Origin: Geoglobus sp.
GTDB lineage: Archaea > Halobacteriota > Archaeoglobi > Archaeoglobales > Archaeoglobaceae
Direction of reading: 5' to 3'
Assembly: GCA_015523645.1 (NCBI GenBank)
Contig: WAJY01000204.1
Span: 1-12,049 of the forward strand
Length of the DNA: 12,049 nt
Within the stretch, counting starts at the first letter, position 1. Each line of letters starts with the position of its first letter. Both the position numbers and the translations under genes were made by a program. Under the pieces are notes generated by a model, which had not been told where the DNA came from, made no database searches, and was given only the letters and a program-made list of their open reading frames with translations. Positions 11,864-12,049 of the stretch are shown piece after piece.

Positions 11864-12049
11864 TAGAGGAGAAAATACACTACTTCGAATCTCCTGGAAG
11901 ACAAAATACTGATGATGTTGTTAAGCTTTCAATCGAAAGGGCATTAAAAAAGGGGTTGAGATACGTGGTCTTTGCGTCCTCCACAGGATACACCGCAAAG
12001 AAGGTTCTTGAATATGGCGAGGGAAAGGGGTTGAAGTTTGTGTGCGTAA
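11860..12049 (+). CDS. Pyruvate-kinase C-terminal alpha/beta domain-like protein (partial)
   Basis: Sixty-three codons are visible before the right edge. The GTG at 11860 overlaps the preceding stop by 4 nt and is preceded by GGGTGAT (11850-11856); GTG 11848 is an in-frame alternative. The reading IEEKIHYFESPGRQNTDDVV, SIERALKKG and VVFASSTGYTAKKVLEYGEG matches stand-alone archaeal proteins related to the C-terminal domain of pyruvate kinase (PK_C). They have about 180-190 residues, lack the catalytic barrel and have no settled function. The STG segment corresponds to the pocket that binds phosphate effectors in real pyruvate kinases. It is coupled to the DUF131 pair. Confidence 0.75.
   Translation, partial: MIEEKIHYFESPGRQNTDDVVKLSIERALKKGLRYVVFASSTGYTAKKVLEYGEGKGLKFVCV

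Noticed and set aside
1..12049. CRISPR array, defence system or transposase
   Set aside because: No regularly spaced repeats and no recognisable Cas, nuclease, toxin or transposase sequence were seen on either strand.

Overview
The window reads as a chromosomal piece of a euryarchaeon. Signs of this are genes for eL39, eL31, eS19, eL20/LX, aIF6, prefoldin alpha and a PDCD5-type protein in the usual archaeal order, tRNAs without encoded CCA, BRE/TATA-type promoters about 22-30 nt from start codons (leaderless transcripts), and GGTGA/GAGGTG Shine-Dalgarno sites inside operons. The protein flavour suggests Archaeoglobales (Archaeoglobus, Ferroglobus, Geoglobus), but that is an inference from memory, not a search result.

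Left part (1-3762): a branched-chain-amino-acid-type (LIV/HAAT family) ABC importer split into two divergent units. On the minus strand are the lipoprotein binding protein livK and the permease livH, which runs off the left edge; livM is probably beyond it. On the plus strand are the two ATPases livG and livF, followed 20 nt later by a stand-alone two-CBS-domain protein that may sense nucleotides for this transporter. One AT-rich core promoter element at about 1928-1937 lies between livK and livG and is well placed for both. A NAD-type short-chain dehydrogenase (3831-4583) follows with its own promoter.

Middle (4584-6932): a gene-poor stretch of about 430 bases holds only doubtful small ORFs or gene relics. 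It is followed by tRNA-Val(UAC) on the minus strand, a 59-residue four-cysteine protein, adenylosuccinate lyase (purB, leaderless) and tRNA-Arg(UCU).

Minus-strand translation and protein-targeting operon (10707 down to 6945): CRM/YhbY-like RNA-binding protein, eS19, PDCD5 homologue, eL39, eL31, aIF6, eL20 (LX), prefoldin alpha and FtsY. Genes are packed with 2-45 nt gaps or 4-nt overlaps, and most have a GAGGTG or GGTGA ribosome-binding site. Together they supply ribosomal proteins, a 60S/50S anti-association factor, a chaperone subunit and the SRP receptor. Two of the genes (eL20 and eL39) are under 60 codons.

Right part (10765-12049): divergently from that operon, across another symmetric AT element (10730-10742), runs a flavin-reductase-like protein, then two tandem DUF131 membrane proteins, then the start of a pyruvate-kinase C-terminal-domain-like protein cut by the right edge. 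The role of the DUF131 pair is unknown.

No CRISPR array, insertion sequence, integrase or defence system was seen. The more unusual points are the two back-to-back symmetric promoters, the repeated BRE/palindrome motif in the liv locus, the CBS-transporter linkage, the shortened LivG helical domain, the Cys at the SDR tetrad Asn position, the four-Cys small protein, and the relic region at 4665-4932.
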